Origin: Streptomyces megasporus
GTDB taxonomy: Bacteria; Actinomycetota; Actinomycetes; Streptomycetales; Streptomycetaceae
Direction: 5' to 3'
NCBI RefSeq assembly: GCF_000718985.1
Contig: NZ_JODL01000004.1
Location: 124,001 to 188,000 of the forward strand
DNA length: 64,000 bases
Numbering within the stretch: the stretch's first letter is position 1; every line of letters begins with the position of its first letter. The translations under genes and the position numbers were made by a program. Below, piece after piece: positions 9,701 to 18,993 of the stretch. The notes below the pieces were generated by a model. That model was not told the DNA's origin. It was given only the letters and a program-made list of their open reading frames with translations, and ran no database searches.

Positions 9701-10863
9701 CGGGGCGTCTCCGTGCGGGCTTCCTCGGCGCGTACGGCGTCCAGGGCCCGGCTCAGCAGGGCGCGTTCACGGTCGTCGGGCCCCTCGCCGCCCCGGACGT
9801 GGGCGACGAAGCCCTCCAGGATCTCCTGGTCGGTGCGGTCGCGGAGGCGCCGCCCGTAGGAGAGCGAGGTGTCCTCCGGGGGGCGTTCGGGATCGAAGAC
9901 GAGGGTGAGGACGTGGGGGAAGCGGGCGGCGAGCCGGGCCATCGGCTCGCGCGGACGGACCGGGTCGGTGAGGGTGGCCTCCACCCACGCCTCCTCGTGG
10001 CGTTCCAGGGCGGGGTCGGCGAGCAGGTCCTCCAGGCGGCCTCGGACGCGGGCCAGCGGGCGCGGCACCGGGCAGTCGATCCGCTCGGCGTGCACCTCGC
10101 CGCCGGGCCCGAGGTCCACCAGCCACATCGACTTGCGGTGGTGGGTCTCGGAGAAGGAGTAGGCGAGCGGCGAGCCGGAGTAGCGGACGCGGTCGGTGAG
10201 GGTCTGGCAGCCATGCAGGTGGCCCAGTGCCACGTAGTCCACGCCGTCGAAGACGCCGGCCGGGACGGAGGCGACGCCGCCGACGGTGATGTCCCGCTCG
10301 CTGTCGGACGGTTCGCCTCCGGTGACGAAGGCGTGGGCGAGGACGACGGAGCGGGTGCCGGACGGGCGGCCGGCCAGATCGGCGCGCACCCGGTCCATGG
10401 CGGCGCCCAGCACGGCCGCGTGGGCGGCCTTCTCCACCCCCAGGACGTCCTTGACCAGGGCGGGTTCCAGGTAGGGCAGCCCGTAGAAGGCGACCTCGCC
10501 GTGCTCGTCGGCCAGCACGACGGGGGTGGCGCAGGTAGCGGGGTCGGTGCGCAGGTGGACGCCGGCCCGTTCGATGAGTCCGGCGCCCACGCCCAACCGG
10601 CGGGCCGAGTCGTGGTTGCCGGAGATCATGATCGTCGGTACGCCGAGGGCGGCGAGGCGGTGGAGGGCGTCGTCGAAGAGTTCGACGGCCGCCAGCGGCG
10701 GCACCGCCCGGTCGTAGACGTCGCCGGCGACGAGCACCGCGTCGACGCGCTCCCGCCGCGCCGTCTCCACCAGGTGGTCGACGAAGGCCGCCTGGGCGGA
10801 CAGGAGGTTCACCCGGTGGAAGCTCCGCCCCAGGTGCCAGTCGGAGGTGTGCAGCAGTCTCAA
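9697..10863 (-). CDS. sbcD: Exonuclease SbcCD subunit D (Mre11-like nuclease)
   Basis: A 388-residue metallophosphoesterase nuclease, the catalytic partner of SbcC. Motifs in order: LHTSDWHLGR (residues 4-13), LVAGDVYD, ISGNHDSARR and ALGHLHG, which carry the metal-binding Asp, His and Asn residues. I chose the TTG at 10863 because the protein then begins MRLLHTSDWH, as expected for the family, and GGAG lies at a suitable distance. A longer frame exists upstream but adds a Pro/Arg-rich stretch unlike SbcD. The last four bases overlap sbcC. Confidence 0.95.
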   Translation of the reverse strand: MRLLHTSDWHLGRSFHRVNLLSAQAAFVDHLVETARRERVDAVLVAGDVYDRAVPPLAAVELFDDALHRLAALGVPTIMISGNHDSARRLGVGAGLIERAGVHLRTDPATCATPVVLADEHGEVAFYGLPYLEPALVKDVLGVEKAAHAAVLGAAMDRVRADLAGRPSGTRSVVLAHAFVTGGEPSDSERDITVGGVASVPAGVFDGVDYVALGHLHGCQTLTDRVRYSGSPLAYSFSETHHRKSMWLVDLGPGGEVHAERIDCPVPRPLARVRGRLEDLLADPALERHEEAWVEATLTDPVRPREPMARLAARFPHVLTLVFDPERPPEDTSLSYGRRLRDRTDQEILEGFVAHVRGGEGPDDRERALLSRALDAVRAEEARTETPR

Positions 10864-11182
10864 CGGCCCGCTCCGCCCCGCGTGTCCCTGTCTCCGTCGC
10901 CCTCGTGGGTCATGGTCTGGATTGTGGCATGCCCCGAACGGCGGATCGCCCCGGACGGGGGAATTCGGACGTTCGGCGGTCCGGGCGAGCGGTGAGGCGC
11001 GCCCACCGCGTCCGCCGTGCCCGCCGTCGGGGCCGTCCGGCGGCCGGCGCCGTTCGCCGTTCGGGGACGGGGTTCGCCTGCCATGATGGTGCTCCTTCGG
11101 GGGTGTGTTCGGCGGGCCACCGTCCGGACGGAGGTTCGGGCGGGGTTCGGGTGGGGTTCGGACGGGTTTGCGGGTGGGGGCG
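10864..11182. other. Divergent intergenic region sbcD / CDP-alcohol transferase
   Basis: 319 bases without a gene. It should hold promoters for both directions. On the minus strand CACAAT near 10922-10927 is a possible -10 for sbcD, without a clear -35. The plus-strand side carries three contiguous 11-bp repeats described separately. No ORF here has a supportable product. Confidence 0.5.
11133..11165 (+). repeat. Three tandem 11-bp repeats
   Basis: GGTTCGGGCGG, GGTTCGGGTGG and GGTTCGGACGG follow one another without gaps, ending 17 bases before the chosen start of the CDP-alcohol phosphotransferase. They may be a protein-binding array or slippage-derived leader sequence. Confidence 0.8.
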
Positions 11183-11932
11183 ATGGGACGGTTCCGGTAC
11201 GCGATCGGACGGCTGTCGGCGGCGCAGAAGTCGGGCAGGGGGGTGTCGCTGTACTCGCGGTACGTCAACCGTCCGGCGGGACGGTTACTGGCCGCGGCGG
11301 CCTACGCCCTGAGGCTGTCGCCCAACCAGGTCACGGTGGTCAGCGCGGTGTTCACCTTCACGGGGGTGGCGCTGCTGGCCGCCCTGCCGCCGTCCCACGC
11401 CGTGGGGGCGGGGGTGTTCGCCGCGCTGGTGGTGGGCTTCGCGCTGGACTCGGCCGACGGGCAGCTCGCCCGGTTGACGGGGAAGGGCAGCGCGGCCGGC
11501 GAGTGGCTGGACCACGTGGTGGACTGCGCGAAGATGCTCGCCCTCCACATGGCGGTGCTCGTCTCCTTCCACCGCCACTTCGACCTCCCCGACCCCCGGT
11601 GGCTGTTGGTGCCGGTCGTCTTCCAGTTCGCCGCCGTGCTGGTCTTCTTCGGCGGCGTCCTGACCGAGCAGCTCAAACGGAGGGCGGAGCGGCCGGCTCC
11701 CGCGGCGCCGCCCTCCACCCTCCGTTCGGTCGCGCTGTTGCCCGTGGACTACGGGGTGTTCTGCGCGGTGTTCCTCCTCCTCGGCGCCCGTGGGCCCTTC
11801 ACGGCGCTGTACTGCGCGCTGTGCGCCGCCCACCTGCTGTTCCTGGTCGCGTTCTCGGTGAAGTGGTACCGCGAGCTGTCCGCCCCGGCCCCCCGGGAAC
11901 CGGCCCGGGAGCCGGTCCGGGACCCGATCTAG
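11183..11932 (+). CDS. CDP-alcohol phosphotransferase family protein
   Basis: A 249-residue integral membrane enzyme that transfers a phospho-alcohol from, or onto, a CDP-linked donor. The complete family motif DG-x2-AR-x8-G-x3-D-x3-D is present at about residues 94-116, so the metal site should be intact. About five further hydrophobic helices follow. I chose ATG 11183 because a GGGTGGGGG stretch precedes it; the frame also opens 26 codons earlier. The convergent cytidylyltransferase shares its stop bases. The neighbour could supply a CDP-activated alcohol, so the pair may add a phospho-alcohol to lipid or polysaccharide. The substrate is inferred, not seen. Confidence 0.88.
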   Translation: MGRFRYAIGRLSAAQKSGRGVSLYSRYVNRPAGRLLAAAAYALRLSPNQVTVVSAVFTFTGVALLAALPPSHAVGAGVFAALVVGFALDSADGQLARLTGKGSAAGEWLDHVVDCAKMLALHMAVLVSFHRHFDLPDPRWLLVPVVFQFAAVLVFFGGVLTEQLKRRAERPAPAAPPSTLRSVALLPVDYGVFCAVFLLLGARGPFTALYCALCAAHLLFLVAFSVKWYRELSAPAPREPAREPVRDPI

Positions 11933-12372
11933 GTCCCGGTCCGTCGGGCCGTCCCGGCCAGCCCGTCGAGCGCCCCGCGCAGCAGGGTGCTGGAGGTGTG
12001 CACGGTGTAGGGGAAGTACACGACGTCGACTCCGACGGTGGCGAAGTCCCGTTCGAGCTTCTCCCCCTTCTCCGTCCCCCTCCAGTCGTCGCCCTTGAAG
12101 ATGGCGTCGAAGCGCACCTGGCGCCAGGTCTCCAGCTTGTCGGGCACCGTCTCGACGAACGCCGCGTCCACGAACCGGATGCTGCGGACGATCTCCAGCC
12201 GTTCGGTGAGGGGGACGACCGGCGCCCTCCCCTTGGCCAGCTCGGCCATCTCGTCCGAGACCACGCCGGCCACCAGGTGGTCGCAGTGGTTCCTGGCGTG
12301 CCGGAGGATGTTCAGGTGTCCGACGTGGAACAGGTCGTAGACCCCGGGCGCGTAGCCCACTCGGTACGTCAT
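11929..12372 (-). CDS. Cytidylyltransferase-like nucleotidyltransferase (TagD/GCT type)
   Basis: A 147-residue nucleotidyltransferase. The motif GVYDLFHVGH at residues 10-19 contains the HxGH signature, and the end carries a HTSSTLLR segment in the position of the family's second signature. This size and pattern fit glycerol-3-phosphate or ethanolamine-phosphate cytidylyltransferases, which make CDP-alcohols. The start is fixed by GGAGAG upstream of the ATG. The stop is the exact reverse complement of the neighbour's stop (CTAG). Its product would suit the CDP-alcohol phosphotransferase next door; the actual alcohol is unknown. Confidence 0.85.
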   Translation of the reverse strand: MTYRVGYAPGVYDLFHVGHLNILRHARNHCDHLVAGVVSDEMAELAKGRAPVVPLTERLEIVRSIRFVDAAFVETVPDKLETWRQVRFDAIFKGDDWRGTEKGEKLERDFATVGVDVVYFPYTVHTSSTLLRGALDGLAGTARRTGT

Positions 12373-12389
12373 CCGTGGCTCTCCTCGGC

Positions 12390-13937
12390 TCATCTCGCGT
12401 CGGGGGCCGTCACGTACACGGGTCCGTTGCGACCCGAGAGGTTGGTTCCGTCGGTGACCTCCAGCGAGTACCGGTGCGTCGAGCCGGGCTCCACGGTGTC
12501 GGTGAAGGTCATCGTGGGCCGGTCCCAGTAGCGGGACTCCTTCTCGATGGAGGTCAGGTACACGCCGTCCCGGTGGATCCGGTAGGTCAGGACGCCGTCG
12601 TCCCGGTCCCAGGAGGCCTTCCAGCTCAGGATGATCTCGCCCGGCCTGGTGCCGGGCGCCCCGCTCATCAGCGGCACCTGTGGGGCCCCGGTGTCGGGCT
12701 CGGCCGCGAAGCGGGTCAGCCCCTGCTGCGGCTGCTCGTTGACGGTGGTGAACTCGCCGCCCGTCCACAGGATTCCGTCGGCCATCACCATGGCGCGCGG
12801 GCCGATCTGTTCGCCGATGCCGTCGTTGGTGTCCGGGAACCACGGGAGGATGGTCTTGTCGGCGATCGACTGGGCCAGCAGGTGCTGGCGGTTGTTGTGT
12901 TCGGGGAACCCTCCGGGGGTCTGCCCGCAGTCGTGCGCGTGCGATCCGCTGTAGAGCACGCCCTGGTGGGGGACGACGGCCTGGGTGGCGCCCAGGCAGG
13001 TGTCCTTCCACAGCATCGCGCCGTCGGACAGCCGCCCGGCCGCCCGGCCGTCGAAGACCCCTCCGCCGGTGCCCTCGGCGCCGAGGTAGAAGTTGGTGCC
13101 GTCGTTGACCAGCGCCTTGACGGCGGAGCGGCGGGGAATCCAGCCGGTGAAGGTGTTGGTGATCCGTCCGGTGGTCGCGTCCAGACCGACCAGTCCGTGG
13201 ACGGAGTTGAGCAGGCTGCCGTTCACCGAGGTGAAGCGTCCGCCGATGATGACCTTGTTGTACCGGGGGGCGACGGTGATGGCGTTGATGCCCGGGGTGG
13301 GGTCGTTGGAGATGGACGAGCCCTCGACGGTCACGTTGAAGGGCAGCAGTCCACCGCTGTACGTCAGCGCGGCGACACGGGTGCGGGTCTGGCCCTGGAC
13401 GGTGGAGAACTGGCCGCCGATGTAGACGGTGGTGTCGGTGACGTCGATGGCCCGGACGGTGGAGGAGACCACCGGTTTCCAGGCGGGGTCGACGGTGCAG
13501 TCGGCGGTGCGGAGGGCGGCGGTGTTGGAGCGGCCCACTCCCCCGGCGTTGCCGAACGAGCCTCCGATGAAGAGCAGCGAGCCGTCGGGCGACGCCTTCA
13601 GGGCCCGGACCGTCCCCGATCCCCCGGTGAACCGCGGCGCGCACGGCAGGGGTTCGCCGGTCACCGCGTCGAAGGCCGCGAAGTTCTCACGCGGTAACTC
13701 GTCGGTGCCGGCGGGCGCACCGGGCGGGCGGATGTGGTCGAAGGTCCCTCCCACGTAGACGACGCCGCCCGCGTGGGCCAGGGCCCACACCACGCCGTCG
13801 GTCTGCCAGGTGCTCAGCGGGTCGGCGGTCAGGGTGGGCTCGCCGGCCGCGTGGGCCGGCCCGGTGCCCAGCGCCAGTGACGACAGTCCGAGGAGCACGG
13901 CGGCGAGCAGGGTTGTGACGGATCTTCTTCTGCGCAT
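12390..13937 (-). CDS. Secreted Delta-60 repeat protein with C-terminal fibronectin III domain
   Basis: A 515-residue exported protein. The first ~30 residues are a signal peptide (MRRRRS, hydrophobic core, cleavage near AHA-AGE). Residues ~45-400 contain repeated units of the form 'VYVGGTF', 'LFIGGSF', 'VYIGGQF', 'VIIGGRF', which is the Delta-60 pattern and implies a beta-propeller. The last ~95 residues form a fibronectin type III domain. No catalytic motif is visible. It sits 17 bases upstream of the cytidylyltransferase on the same strand, so the two are probably one transcript. A role in binding or organising cell-surface polymer is an inference from location. Confidence 0.85.
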   Translation of the reverse strand: MRRRRSVTTLLAAVLLGLSSLALGTGPAHAAGEPTLTADPLSTWQTDGVVWALAHAGGVVYVGGTFDHIRPPGAPAGTDELPRENFAAFDAVTGEPLPCAPRFTGGSGTVRALKASPDGSLLFIGGSFGNAGGVGRSNTAALRTADCTVDPAWKPVVSSTVRAIDVTDTTVYIGGQFSTVQGQTRTRVAALTYSGGLLPFNVTVEGSSISNDPTPGINAITVAPRYNKVIIGGRFTSVNGSLLNSVHGLVGLDATTGRITNTFTGWIPRRSAVKALVNDGTNFYLGAEGTGGGVFDGRAAGRLSDGAMLWKDTCLGATQAVVPHQGVLYSGSHAHDCGQTPGGFPEHNNRQHLLAQSIADKTILPWFPDTNDGIGEQIGPRAMVMADGILWTGGEFTTVNEQPQQGLTRFAAEPDTGAPQVPLMSGAPGTRPGEIILSWKASWDRDDGVLTYRIHRDGVYLTSIEKESRYWDRPTMTFTDTVEPGSTHRYSLEVTDGTNLSGRNGPVYVTAPDAR

Positions 13938-14033
13938 GGTTCCCCCCTGGAAGCAGCGCGAGCGAGAACGGCACGAGCCGGAGGGAAGGGACCGTGTCCG
14001 CGGTGGGTGACGCGCCCGAGAAGCCGCCCGCGG

Positions 14034-15611
14034 TCACCGTGGGCTCCCCCCGTCGCCCTTGCGCACCACCCGGAGGAAATCCCCCACCCCCAACGGCTCA
14101 CGATAGCGCCAGGCCGCCGCCCCGAAGGCACAGATGGCCAAAGCAAGACCGAGAAGCGCTCCCCGACCCGTGTCGCCCAGCAGCGCGCGGACGCCGAACG
14201 CCGACGGCGCGACCGCCCCGAGGGCGACGGCCGCGGCGTACAGGTAGCCGCGGTCGACGGTGCGGAAGCCCGGCCGCCGGCGGACCAGCAGCGCCGAGGC
14301 CACGTTGTCCACCACGATCGCCGTCCCCCAGGCCACCGCCGCGCCCTCCACCCCGTACCGCGGCACCAGCCAGATCCCCAGGCCCACCTGGACGGCGAAG
14401 CCGGCACCGGCGACCGCGAGGTTCCAGACGCTGCGTCCGGCCATGAGGAGGACGGTCTGGGCGTTGCCGACCCCGACGTTGATCGCGCAGGCCGCCGAGA
14501 GCACCGCCAACGCCGCCGCGCCCCGGTCGAACTCCGCCCCGAACAGGGAGAGCACCGTGCCGGGGAAGGCGGCGAAGAGCGCGAAGACCGGCCAGGAGAA
14601 CAGCACGATCCACCGGGTCGACAGGCGGTGGAGGTGTTCGGCATCCCGCTCCCGGCCGCCCGCGAGCAACCTGCCGAGCTGTGCGGCGACCGCCAGCCGG
14701 ACCGCGAGTTGGAGCAGCGTGCCGGCCGTCACCAGGCGGCCGATCGCGGTGTACACACCGGCCTCGGCGCTGGTGCCCAGCGCCGACAGCAGGACCACGC
14801 CGACCCACACCGCGGCGATGTCGAAGATCGAGGACAGCGCGCGCGGCCCGGCGAAGGCCCAGAACTCGCCGGGGCCGGCCGGCGGAGGCCCGCCGGTGCC
14901 CGGGTGGGCCGCGCGCGCCCGGCGCAGCGCGAGCCAGGCGGCCGACGCGCCCAGGAGCGTGGGCGCCAGCCAGGCGGCGGACAGCGCGAACACGCTCGGG
15001 GCGAGCAGCACCACGGGGAGGGCCGCCCCGACCCGCAGCACGGGTTTGCCGATCTGCTCCACGCCCACGAAGGGCACCACCGAGCCGTAACCTCGGGTGG
15101 CTCCGAGCAGGACCAGCGTCACGGTCGCCGGCGGCAGGAAGACGGCGAACAGCCGCAGCACCGCCGACGCCTGGTCCGCGGGGAGGTCGGGCAGCAGCCG
15201 GGCCGCGAGATCGGGCACGGCGAACAGCGCCGCCGCGACGGCCGTGCTCGCCAGCAGGGCGGGCGGCACCGCGGTGCGCAGCAGCGCGGGCACCCCGGCC
15301 CCTCCGGCGAGTTCCACGTCGCGGGAGACGAAGCGCACCAGCGCGGTGTCGGCGCCCAGCTTGCAGGCGTTGCCCAGGATGGTGAACACCGCGACGCCGG
15401 CGAAGACCGCGCCGGCGCCGTGCGCGCCCAGTCCACGGGTGACGATCGCCACCAGGGCGAAGCCGAACAGCGCGTTCACCGCCGAGCCCGCCAGGCCGAA
15501 CCAGCCGCCGCGCACGGTCGCCGCGACGCCCCGGTCCCGGGCCTCGGTGCCCCCCGGGGCACCGTCGGAAGCGTCCTCGGAGGCGCCCGGAGCGGAACGG
15601 ACGCCGGTCAT
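14034..15611 (-). CDS. Wzx-type polysaccharide flippase
   Basis: A 525-residue multi-pass membrane protein of the MATE/MOP flippase superfamily. After a ~30-residue charged N-terminus, about 12-14 hydrophobic segments follow. The first (GWFGLAGSAVNALFGFALVA) and the 'TRGLGAHGAGAVFA' segment are typical of Wzx/RfbX proteins. It would move a lipid-linked oligosaccharide across the membrane. The start overlaps the stop of the Wzz-like gene (ATGA), and flippase, chain-length protein and polymerase follow one another on one strand. Confidence 0.87.
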   Translation of the reverse strand: MTGVRSAPGASEDASDGAPGGTEARDRGVAATVRGGWFGLAGSAVNALFGFALVAIVTRGLGAHGAGAVFAGVAVFTILGNACKLGADTALVRFVSRDVELAGGAGVPALLRTAVPPALLASTAVAAALFAVPDLAARLLPDLPADQASAVLRLFAVFLPPATVTLVLLGATRGYGSVVPFVGVEQIGKPVLRVGAALPVVLLAPSVFALSAAWLAPTLLGASAAWLALRRARAAHPGTGGPPPAGPGEFWAFAGPRALSSIFDIAAVWVGVVLLSALGTSAEAGVYTAIGRLVTAGTLLQLAVRLAVAAQLGRLLAGGRERDAEHLHRLSTRWIVLFSWPVFALFAAFPGTVLSLFGAEFDRGAAALAVLSAACAINVGVGNAQTVLLMAGRSVWNLAVAGAGFAVQVGLGIWLVPRYGVEGAAVAWGTAIVVDNVASALLVRRRPGFRTVDRGYLYAAAVALGAVAPSAFGVRALLGDTGRGALLGLALAICAFGAAAWRYREPLGVGDFLRVVRKGDGGSPR

Positions 15612-17290
15612 GTGCGCGAGGTGGTGCCGTCACCGGTGCGGCGGTACCGCCCGTACGAGCCGTAGGCGGTGTCCTGCCGGATCTCGGACGGCTCCGGACC
15701 CCTGCCGCCGGCCGGCGGCGGGGCGGTGGGCGGGGTCTTTGGACGCGGCGAGTCCGGCGGGGCTCCGTCCGGGGCGCGGCGGGACCGGCGGTCGCGGCGG
15801 GCGCCGTGGTGGAGCACCGCGCCCAGCAGGTGACCGCCGACGGCGGGCACCAGCTCCCGCACCCGTTCCAGTTCCTCCCCGCGGGTCGCGTCCGGGTCGC
15901 AGACCACCACCACGCCGCCCACGAGCGGGGCGACGGCCGTGCCGTCGGCGTGGGACAGCAGGGGACGGGTGACGGCGACGACGTACTCGTCCCGGCCGGT
16001 CCCCCCGCTCAGCAGGCGCGCGATCTCGGGGGAGTTCAGGGCCCGCGGGACGTCGGGGAACCGGTCCCCGGGGAGGAGTTCGAGGCTCCCGGCGGTGCCG
16101 GCGTCCACGGTGAGCCGCGCGCGGCCGGGCCACTCGGCGGGGGACGCGCCGCGCAGGGGCAGCGCTCCGGCCAGACGCGGCGCGCGCGGGTCGATCTCGA
16201 CCAGGAGCACGTCGCGGCCGGTCTCCGCCAGGGCGGCGGCGAGGTTGACCGCGACGGCCGCGGCGGCGTCGGGTTCCCCCGGGGAGGCGACCAACAGGCC
16301 GCCGGGCTCGGCGAACCGCTCGTGGCCCAGAATCCGCCGGGCGAGCGTCCGGTACGTCTCGGCGCGTTCGCCCTCGTGGGACGGGCCGACCTCCAGGCCG
16401 ATGCCCCGAGCGCCCCCGCCGGCGCGGCGGCGGGGCAGGCCGGCGAGCACCGGCGCGCGCAGCAGGGCGCGCACCTCGTCGGCGGACCGTACGCGGGGGT
16501 CGAGGAGGGAGCGCACCCAGGCGGCCACCAGCCCCCCGGCGGACCCGACGACCGCTCCGGCCGCGAGGAGCACGGCCGCGCCGGGGCCGGACGGGGCGTC
16601 GGGCGGCTCGCCCTCGCGCACCACCTCGCCGGGGGTGGTGTCCAGGGCCTTCAGGGCGGCGATGCGCCCTTGGAGGTCGGCCGTGCGGGCGGTGAGTCCC
16701 TCGCGTTCGGACTCGGCGGCCGAGGCGTCGGGCCCGCCGGCCGCGATCCTGCGGTCCAGCTCCCCACGCCGCTCCAGGAGGGGCTCCAACTCCCCGGTCA
16801 GCTTCTCGACGGTGGCGTCGATCCGCCGGTCGGCGGTGTCCCGGCGGTGGTCCAGATAGGCCCGGACGAAGGCGTCGACCCCTCGGGCGGCCAGTTCGGG
16901 CGAGTCCGCGGTGTACTCGAACTCCAGGACGTGCGTCTCGGGAGGGTTGGTCACCCGCAGGTCGCGTCGGAGGTCGGCCGGGGCGGTCCCCCCGCCCAGG
17001 GCCTCGGCCGCGCGGTCGGCGACCGCCGCGCCGAGCGCGATCCGCCGCTCGGTGCCCATGCTGATCCGCCGGTCCGCGGAACTCCCGCTCTCCGGGGACG
17101 CGGTGCCGACGGGCTGGACGACGACCTCGCCGGTCGCGGTGTAGTCGTCGCCTCCCAGGGCGGCGACGGCTCCGCCGGCGAGGGTGCCCAGCAGCAGGCC
17201 GGAGGCGATGGCGGCGCGGTGGCGGAGGAGCCGGTTCACCTGGTCGCGGAGCTGGTCCGGTTCCCGTGGGGAGTGGTCGAGGGCGCTCAC
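15608..17290 (-). CDS. Wzz/BY-kinase-like chain-length protein with degenerate ATP site
   Basis: A 560-residue protein. Residues 1-~250 form a Wzz domain: a membrane helix near residue 30, a periplasmic coiled region and a second helix. Residues ~280-510 resemble the cytoplasmic kinase of bacterial tyrosine kinases. Where Walker A should read PGEGKST, the sequence is SPGEPDAAAAVAVNLA, without the Lys. The second Walker motif is LLVEIDPRAP instead of LLVDxD. The C-terminus still carries a tyrosine cluster (AYGSYGRYRR). Start GTG 17290 has AGGAGAG upstream and overlaps the polymerase stop. It probably controls chain length; kinase activity is doubtful. Confidence 0.85.
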   Translation of the reverse strand: MSALDHSPREPDQLRDQVNRLLRHRAAIASGLLLGTLAGGAVAALGGDDYTATGEVVVQPVGTASPESGSSADRRISMGTERRIALGAAVADRAAEALGGGTAPADLRRDLRVTNPPETHVLEFEYTADSPELAARGVDAFVRAYLDHRRDTADRRIDATVEKLTGELEPLLERRGELDRRIAAGGPDASAAESEREGLTARTADLQGRIAALKALDTTPGEVVREGEPPDAPSGPGAAVLLAAGAVVGSAGGLVAAWVRSLLDPRVRSADEVRALLRAPVLAGLPRRRAGGGARGIGLEVGPSHEGERAETYRTLARRILGHERFAEPGGLLVASPGEPDAAAAVAVNLAAALAETGRDVLLVEIDPRAPRLAGALPLRGASPAEWPGRARLTVDAGTAGSLELLPGDRFPDVPRALNSPEIARLLSGGTGRDEYVVAVTRPLLSHADGTAVAPLVGGVVVVCDPDATRGEELERVRELVPAVGGHLLGAVLHHGARRDRRSRRAPDGAPPDSPRPKTPPTAPPPAGGRGPEPSEIRQDTAYGSYGRYRRTGDGTTSRT

Positions 17291-18840
17291 GTGCGTGTCT
17301 CTCCTGTGGGCGGGGGCGGGGTGCTGGTCCGGTGCGCGGCGGCGCCGGCGGGCAGGGGTGCGGGAAGCGGCCCGACGGCGGGCGGTCGCGGTGGCCGCGG
17401 GGACGGCCGGCGGTCCGCCCTCCTCGTGATCAGCAACGGCACGAGGATCATCAGGGTGAGCGGCCCCACGACGAACATCAGGCTGCCCCGCAACAGGATG
17501 AGCTGGTAGAAGCCGAACGCGGGGACGAGCATCGCCGCCAGGGTGCCGCCGTGCCCCCGCAGCCGGTGCCGGACGTCGTCGATCCGCCGGCTCGCGGCCC
17601 CCAGCGCGACGAAGACCGCGGCGACTCCGGGGAGTCCCGCCCACAGGTGGCTCTCGATCCACAGGGGGGCGGAGAGGTTCTCGAAGGAGTAGCCGGCGTG
17701 CCGGGCGAGGAGGATGCCGGCGTCCTCGGGTTTGTCGGGCCAGGCCGCGCGCGGCACGAAGAACAGCGGGGGCCCCAGCGCGTCGCCGGGCGAGTGGCCG
17801 TGTTCCCGGACGCGGTCGACCCCGGTGGCGATCTGCTGGAAGGCGTCGTAGTCGCCGTTGGAGGTGAACTGCTCGGCGAGCGAGACCACCTCGATCGGCG
17901 CGCGCTCGTCGTGGCGGAAGTAGTCGCCGTAGGGGAAGGCCACCAGCACCGCGGCGGTGACGGCCGCCGCCCCGACGCGGAAGGCCCTCGGCCGGCGCAG
18001 CACGGGGGCGGCGAACAGGAGGGTCAGCAGGACCGTCCCGGCCCAGAAGCGGGGTTGGCTGACGGGGTTGTTGACCACGGCGTTCACCGCGATCAGGACC
18101 GGTAGGAGGAGTACGCGCAGCCCGCGCAGCACCCGGTCGCCCCCTTCGACGCGCGGCACGTACAGCAGCGCGGCCAGTGCCCAGAACGCCGGGACCGACA
18201 GCAGCCACGCCGCCATGGCCTGGTCCGCGGCACCGCCCGGCGCCGCCTGGCCGGCCGCCTCGTTGACGGCCTGACGGCTGGTGAAGAACGCCGGGACGCC
18301 GCCCTGGGCGGGGACCAGCACGGCGGCCAGCGCCAACGCGATCCCGCACAGCAGCAGCACGCGCGCGGGCGCCGGCCGGCGGGCGAGCACCGGTTCGAGC
18401 ACGGTGGAGGGACGGCCCGGCCGCTCCCGGCCCAGTGCCGAGCCGGCGCTGTGGGCCAGCAGGCCCGTCTCCACCACGAGCGTCGCGGTGAAGGCGGTGT
18501 CGGCGTCGACGGCGAAGCCCCACGGGTAGGTGTCGGTCGCGAGCATCGCCAGGGGGGCCAGTCCCAGCCAGACGTAGCAGAAGAGCCAGAAACCGAGGGC
18601 GACGATCCGTGTCCGGGGATCGGTCAGGACGCGGGCCAGTGCCGCCCCCGCGTGCGCGACCACCACGCACTGCAGCGCGAGCGCGGCGGAGGGTCGGACG
18701 TCCTGCCCGTACAGGACCAGCACGGGCAGCACCAGGACGAGCAGGGCCGTCCAGCAGCACAGCGCGCCGACGTCGCGCCGCTCGGGGCGCTCGGGGCGTC
18801 CGCCGTCCGGTCGGGTGTGGGCCGGTTCCCTGCCGGGCAT
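17287..18840 (-). CDS. O-antigen/exopolysaccharide polymerase-like membrane protein (Wzy-like)
   Basis: A 517-residue multi-pass membrane protein with about 10-12 hydrophobic helices and a long outward loop (roughly residues 300-390) that includes PRAAWPDKP. Wzy polymerases have little sequence identity but share this topology and loop. The ATG at 18840 has AAGGAGAT upstream, and the stop overlaps the Wzz-like gene by GTGA. Being between the chain-length protein and a divergent glycosyltransferase supports the polymerase role. The function call rests on topology and context rather than on a diagnostic motif. Confidence 0.75.
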   Translation of the reverse strand: MPGREPAHTRPDGGRPERPERRDVGALCCWTALLVLVLPVLVLYGQDVRPSAALALQCVVVAHAGAALARVLTDPRTRIVALGFWLFCYVWLGLAPLAMLATDTYPWGFAVDADTAFTATLVVETGLLAHSAGSALGRERPGRPSTVLEPVLARRPAPARVLLLCGIALALAAVLVPAQGGVPAFFTSRQAVNEAAGQAAPGGAADQAMAAWLLSVPAFWALAALLYVPRVEGGDRVLRGLRVLLLPVLIAVNAVVNNPVSQPRFWAGTVLLTLLFAAPVLRRPRAFRVGAAAVTAAVLVAFPYGDYFRHDERAPIEVVSLAEQFTSNGDYDAFQQIATGVDRVREHGHSPGDALGPPLFFVPRAAWPDKPEDAGILLARHAGYSFENLSAPLWIESHLWAGLPGVAAVFVALGAASRRIDDVRHRLRGHGGTLAAMLVPAFGFYQLILLRGSLMFVVGPLTLMILVPLLITRRADRRPSPRPPRPPAVGPLPAPLPAGAAAHRTSTPPPPTGETRT

Positions 18841-18993
18841 GGCCGGATCTCCTTCCCCCGCTTCCCGGCCGGCCCCACAATCCGTGGGGCGGGGGTGGGC
18901 GGGGCCGTGGTCGTTCGCCGTTCCCCGTGTGTTCCGGGTCCACGGGGGCCCGTGGACACCCGTGACGACCTCGACTTCGGAGGGGGGACGGCC

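Noticed and set aside
6692..9859. A 1055-residue open frame antisense to sbcC/sbcD
   Set aside because: It mirrors the codon bias of sbcC, has low-complexity Gly/Val/Gln-rich translation and no domain; sbcC is certain on the other strand.
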